9,285 nt of DNA from an uncultured Odoribacter sp. (GTDB lineage: Bacteria; Bacteroidota; Bacteroidia; Bacteroidales; Marinifilaceae), in NCBI GenBank assembly GCA_947176455.1, contig CAMWQQ010000051.1:1-9285 (forward strand), read 5' to 3'. The notes under the pieces are model-generated. The model was not told where the DNA came from, made no database searches, and worked only from the letters and a program-made list of their open reading frames with translations. The translations under genes and the position numbers were made by a program. This document shows positions 6,876 through 9,285 of this stretch, one piece after another. The first letter of the stretch is position 1; every line of letters starts with the position of its first letter.

Positions 6876-8030
6876 TTATTTCAACAAATCATCGAGTCTC
6901 TCCTCCAATCGTCTACCGTTCAGGTTTTTGCCGACAATTTCAAATTTCGGATTGATGATGTAGTTTGCCGGAATGTTCTGGATATTATACAATTTGGCTG
7001 CGCGGCTATGTAAGCCGTCGGTATCCCTGACGCAAATCCAGTCGATGCCGAGTCGTTTTACTGCATTCTGCCAGGCTTCTTGGTTTTCGTCCAGACATAC
7101 CTGGTAGATTCGGACGCCTTTGCGCTTGTATTTATCGTACACCTGTTTCAGGTTTTCGATGTAAGATTTGCTATCCCTGGCATTCAGTATCGTGAAATCC
7201 AGAATGATATACTTCCCTTTCAAGGAACTGAGGGCTATCGTGTCGCCTTTGGCGTTCGGAAACCGGATCTCCGGCAAGGTATTTTCCGAGTTGGCAATCA
7301 ATTGGCGTAATTTTTCTCCGCGGATTTCCTTGTTGACTTGATTCAGGTGTGCCAAAATCGCTTGGGTATACGGAGATTCCGGATACATGGCTTTCAAGGA
7401 AGAGGCGACAATCTTGAAAGAATGCAAATCCTCTTCCGGACTCAGGACAAAACTGTTGTCGTTGTATTTCTGGTACAAGGCGTAATAAGAGGCGGGAGAA
7501 ATGGCGTGTTTCAAGATGAAATCCCGGGAGAAATTCGCTTGCTTGTTCTTAACGGAATCCCATTCGGCTGCCACCCGGAACTGTTCTGCCCTGTGTGCCT
7601 TGTCCTGGGGAATGGCGGTGAAAACCTTTCTCAAAGAATCCAGGGCGATCTGGGTGTTGTGCAATTGGAAATTCAACAGCTTTATCCACAGCGAATTTTC
7701 CGACCCGTCCACCCAATAGTTGTGTGTCAATTCTTCAAGTGTTCCCGTCAGTTCAATGTTAGCGTCCGGTTCGGCGATGAACGTGATAAATTCTCCGGAT
7801 GCCATTCTCACGTTGAAGAACGTGGGAAGCTCCACGGCGGTTTTGAATTTGGAGCGTCCTTCCGCGTTCGTCCGGGTCGAGTCGATGACCACGGCTTCAC
7901 TGACATTCAATTGTTCGAGATATACCTTTTGCCGGTTGGCATTCTTGATATTTCCGGTAATCGTGACATTGTCTTGACTGCATGAACTGAAAGCCAGCAA
8001 AACGAGTGCGCCATAAAGTATCTTGTTCAT
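6876..8030 (-). CDS. Lipoprotein with thioredoxin-like (TlpA/AhpC-type) C-terminal domain lacking CxxC
   Basis: A 384-residue predicted envelope lipoprotein. A short positive start, a hydrophobic stretch and the lipobox FSSC put the lipidated cysteine at 17 (signal peptidase II site); the mature protein begins CSQDN. Residues 20-105 look like the beta-rich DUF4369 domain found in Bacteroidota thioredoxin-like lipoproteins (VTITGNIKNANRQKVYLEQL). A helical middle (110-245) follows. Residues 253-384 are TlpA-like: LPEIRFPNAKGDTIALSSLKGKYIILDF, then ILNARDSKSYIENLKQVYDKYK, then NIPANYIINPKFEIVGKNL, which keeps the cis-proline loop (IPA). Where active relatives have FWASWCxPC, this one has FTILNARDSKS (279-289), so there is no redox-active CxxC; the only other cysteines (312, 333) are not paired that way. 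I infer a binding, structural or chaperone-like role rather than thiol exchange. It is the first gene of the set with lpxH (6 nt apart). Confidence 0.85.
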   Translation of the reverse strand: MNKILYGALVLLAFSSCSQDNVTITGNIKNANRQKVYLEQLNVSEAVVIDSTRTNAEGRSKFKTAVELPTFFNVRMASGEFITFIAEPDANIELTGTLEELTHNYWVDGSENSLWIKLLNFQLHNTQIALDSLRKVFTAIPQDKAHRAEQFRVAAEWDSVKNKQANFSRDFILKHAISPASYYALYQKYNDNSFVLSPEEDLHSFKIVASSLKAMYPESPYTQAILAHLNQVNKEIRGEKLRQLIANSENTLPEIRFPNAKGDTIALSSLKGKYIILDFTILNARDSKSYIENLKQVYDKYKRKGVRIYQVCLDENQEAWQNAVKRLGIDWICVRDTDGLHSRAAKLYNIQNIPANYIINPKFEIVGKNLNGRRLEERLDDLLK

Positions 8031-8093
8031 CTTTGAAATAGTTTAGGTTTTTGTCGATTGTTCCGAATCCGCACCTCTGCCAAATTCGTTTGA

Positions 8094-8123
8094 CGAAAAT
8101 ACAATTTTTTTAGCACATAGAAA
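8094..8123 (-). promoter_or_regulatory. Possible weak promoter for the lipoprotein-lpxH operon
   Basis: On the minus strand, TATTTTCG (8094-8101) differs by one base from TAnnTTTG, and TTTC (8120-8123) lies 18 nt upstream where TTTG is expected. It would give a leader of roughly 60 nt. Two mismatches and short spacing make this only a candidate; it is the best match I saw ahead of the gene. Confidence 0.25.
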
Positions 8124-8149
8124 GAGGTGAGGGCTAGAATTTAGTTTGT

Positions 8150-8184
8150 AAAGTTTATAAAGTTAGAAAGTTCATAAAGTTATG
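8150..8184. repeat. AAAGTT short tandem array
   Basis: AAAGTT occurs four times, starting at 8150, 8159, 8167 and 8176 (steps of 9, 8 and 9). It can also be read as a 17-nt unit AAAGTTTATAAAGTTAG repeated once as AAAGTTCATAAAGTTAT, with two differences. It lies about 120-155 nt upstream of the lipoprotein start. Confidence 0.75.
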
Positions 8185-8217
8185 TGTTTTTGAGGTAATT
8201 TGTTTCGTGTTTTTGAG
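8184..8217. repeat. 11-nt direct repeat GTGTTTTTGAG
   Basis: Two perfect copies lie at 8184-8194 and 8207-8217, 23 nt from start to start, directly after the AAAGTT array. The sequence is T-rich and chance is a reasonable explanation. Confidence 0.55.
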
Positions 8218-8280
8218 ATTTTGATGATATATCTGTGGGGAGATTGTTTGATTGGGCTATTTTTTGGGGGAGGGGAAAGA

Positions 8281-8313
8281 AAAAGTCCCGAAGTGTTAAA
8301 CTTCAGGACTTTT
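8281..8313 (-). terminator. Intrinsic terminator of the NTP-transferase gene
   Basis: Read on the minus strand, AAAAGTCCTGAAG and CTTCGGGACTTTT form a continuous 13-bp stem with one U-G pair and a 7-nt loop, followed by TCTTT. On the plus strand that pair becomes a C-A mismatch, so the structure is best on the minus-strand RNA, which fits termination of the gene whose stop codon is at 8387-8389. Some activity in the other direction is possible because the stem is flanked by A's. Confidence 0.85.
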
Positions 8314-8333
8314 CTTGGTTTTTCGCCTTTGTT

Positions 8334-8362
8334 AAGGAGTCCGGCGAGATGCCGAACTCTTT
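8334..8362 (-). other. Second 3' UTR hairpin of the NTP-transferase transcript
   Basis: On the minus strand, GAGTTCGGC and GCCGGACTC pair over 9 bp with a central U-G, around the loop ATCTC. It lies between the stop codon and the terminator, 24 nt after the stop. No T-run follows it, so it is not a terminator alone; it may block 3' exonucleases or be a protein or RNA contact point. Confidence 0.5.
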
Positions 8363-8386
8363 TGTGCGGATAGCTCGTTCAAGCGA

Positions 8387-9277
8387 TTACAGGTCGAGGT
8401 ACTTGCCTTCCTTGTCGAAAGCTGCCAGAGCCGCATTGACGCCGGGGGTGTCCTCCTTGTAGGTCACGCCGAACCATTTGGCATCTGTTTTCAGTACGTT
8501 GACGTTGGCTTTCTTGTCCTTAATCATCTTGTCCACCACTTTCGGGATGTAGAATTCCGATTTCAGGTTGTCCTTGTTTTCCGGGTAGAACTCGATGAAT
8601 TGTCTTTCGATTTCCTCAAACACCTTGGGAGTGAATGCCCAGAAATTCATGGAAACCAGGTCGTCTGGAGCCAGGATTTTGCCAGAATCCTCGTCTTTAA
8701 TGACACCGTTTGCGGCAATGCCAATTTTGGTGCATTCCGTCACGGAGGTCAGGTGTCCGTTGGCATCCGATTCGCAGATACCCCGGGAAACCGTACCGTT
8801 CTCGGACAACGTGGCGGCAAGTCGGTAGCCGACCAGTCCAAATTCTTGGTCATTGGCTTTTTCTGCCAAAAAGTCATGGGCTTTCACGAAAGCGTCGCTA
8901 CCGTAGAAATCATCGGCATTCAGCGCGGCGAATGGTTCGTGAATGGCATCTTTTGCTGACCAGATAGCATGGGCGGTACCCCAGGGTTTTTCCCGCTCGA
9001 TAGGGGGCATTCCTCCCGGCAACTTGTCCATGCTCTGATAGCAGTAGTCGGTTTCCACCAGGCTTTCAGCATATTTTCCGACGAAATCTTTGAATTCCTG
9101 TGCGAAGCTCTCCCGGATGACAAATACGATTTTGTCAAAGCCGGCGTGGACGGCATCGTACACCGTATAGTGAAGCAGGGCTTTCTGGTGGGGACCCAGC
9201 GGAGTAATCTGTTTCAGACTCCCGAACCGAGAACCCATGCCGGCTGCCATGACTAACAAGGTTGTTTTCTTTTTCAT
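8387..9277 (-). CDS. NTP-transferase, sugar-1-phosphate nucleotidylyltransferase type
   Basis: A 296-residue cytoplasmic enzyme of the NTP_transferase family, which joins a sugar-1-phosphate (or similar phosphate) to a nucleotide and releases pyrophosphate. The N-terminal nucleotide-binding motif is LVMAAGMGSRFGSLKQ (8-23), with the expected GxGxR and a following Lys22. KPWGTAHAIWSAKDAI (97-112) is the nucleotide-contact loop, ALNADDFYG (118-126) supplies the metal-binding acidic residues, and GTVSRGIC (161-168), SMNFWAF (209-215) and KWFGVTYKED (267-276) complete the pocket. The sequence does not match GalU, RmlA, GlgC or GlmU closely enough to name the sugar, and no left-handed beta-helix domain is present. 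The start is the ATG at 9277, followed by MKKKTTLLVMAAG. Upstream lies beyond the window, so an operon partner, such as a kinase that would hint at the substrate, cannot be seen. It ends with a clear terminator at 8281-8313. Confidence 0.88.
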   Translation of the reverse strand: MKKKTTLLVMAAGMGSRFGSLKQITPLGPHQKALLHYTVYDAVHAGFDKIVFVIRESFAQEFKDFVGKYAESLVETDYCYQSMDKLPGGMPPIEREKPWGTAHAIWSAKDAIHEPFAALNADDFYGSDAFVKAHDFLAEKANDQEFGLVGYRLAATLSENGTVSRGICESDANGHLTSVTECTKIGIAANGVIKDEDSGKILAPDDLVSMNFWAFTPKVFEEIERQFIEFYPENKDNLKSEFYIPKVVDKMIKDKKANVNVLKTDAKWFGVTYKEDTPGVNAALAAFDKEGKYLDL

Positions 9278-9285
9278 GATGTTAT

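Larger units (their letters stand above)
8031..8386. other. 356-nt gene-free region
   Basis: No convincing gene is seen here; short open frames have no start context or recognisable protein. Counting from the left it holds: the leader and a possible weak promoter of the lipoprotein gene, a small inverted repeat TTCGT-TTG-ACGAA (8085-8097), a four-copy AAAGTT array (8150-8184), an 11-nt direct repeat GTGTTTTTGAG (8184-8194 and 8207-8217), and two hairpins (8281-8313 and 8334-8362) at the 3' end of the NTP-transferase transcript. The part from 8100 to 8280 is unusually A/T-rich compared with the neighbouring genes. Confidence 0.7.

Noticed and set aside
8235..8462. 75-codon plus-strand open frame in the right intergenic region
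   Set aside because: It runs through the terminator and into the NTP-transferase gene on the opposite strand, and matches no family I know.

Overview
The window looks like ordinary chromosomal DNA from a member of the Bacteroidota, probably order Bacteroidales. The evidence is an exact Bacteroidota-type promoter ahead of grpE (TTTG, 20 nt, TAGCTTTG), start codons with no Shine-Dalgarno sequence and often A-rich leaders, a lipoprotein with a thioredoxin-like tail of the kind common in this phylum, a Gram-negative lipid A gene (lpxH), and GrpE, DnaJ and pyrophosphatase sequences of the Bacteroidales type. I cannot name the genus from sequence alone.

Left part, plus strand (1-4445). The 3' part of radC is cut by the window edge. 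It is followed by a 172-nt control region and the protein-folding pair grpE-dnaJ, then ppa (family I inorganic pyrophosphatase), then a stand-alone protein with the catalytic-type domain of phosphatidylglycerol lysyltransferases (DUF2156). grpE and dnaJ supply the two cochaperones of DnaK; dnaK itself is not here. The grpE control region holds a promoter, two TGNCA-type inverted repeats upstream of it, and a strong hairpin at the start of the predicted transcript.

Middle and right, minus strand (9277-4453). Reading leftward: an NTP-transferase (sugar-1-phosphate nucleotidylyltransferase type) at the right edge; a 356-nt gene-free stretch with a convincing terminator, a second hairpin, and A/T-rich short direct repeats; then a lipoprotein with a degenerate thioredoxin-like domain, lpxH (lipid A synthesis) only 6 nt later, and comM/yifB (AAA+ ATPase of the Mg-chelatase type). 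The lipoprotein and lpxH are almost certainly co-transcribed, and comM probably reads from the same message. The plus- and minus-strand blocks converge at 4445/4453 with 7 nt between stop codons.

I found no new multi-gene system, mobile element, CRISPR array or RNA gene. The points most worth a second look are a DnaJ zinc-site cysteine replaced by aspartate, the repeats upstream of the grpE promoter, the thioredoxin-like lipoprotein that lacks its CxxC motif, and the short AAAGTT repeat array at 8150-8184.
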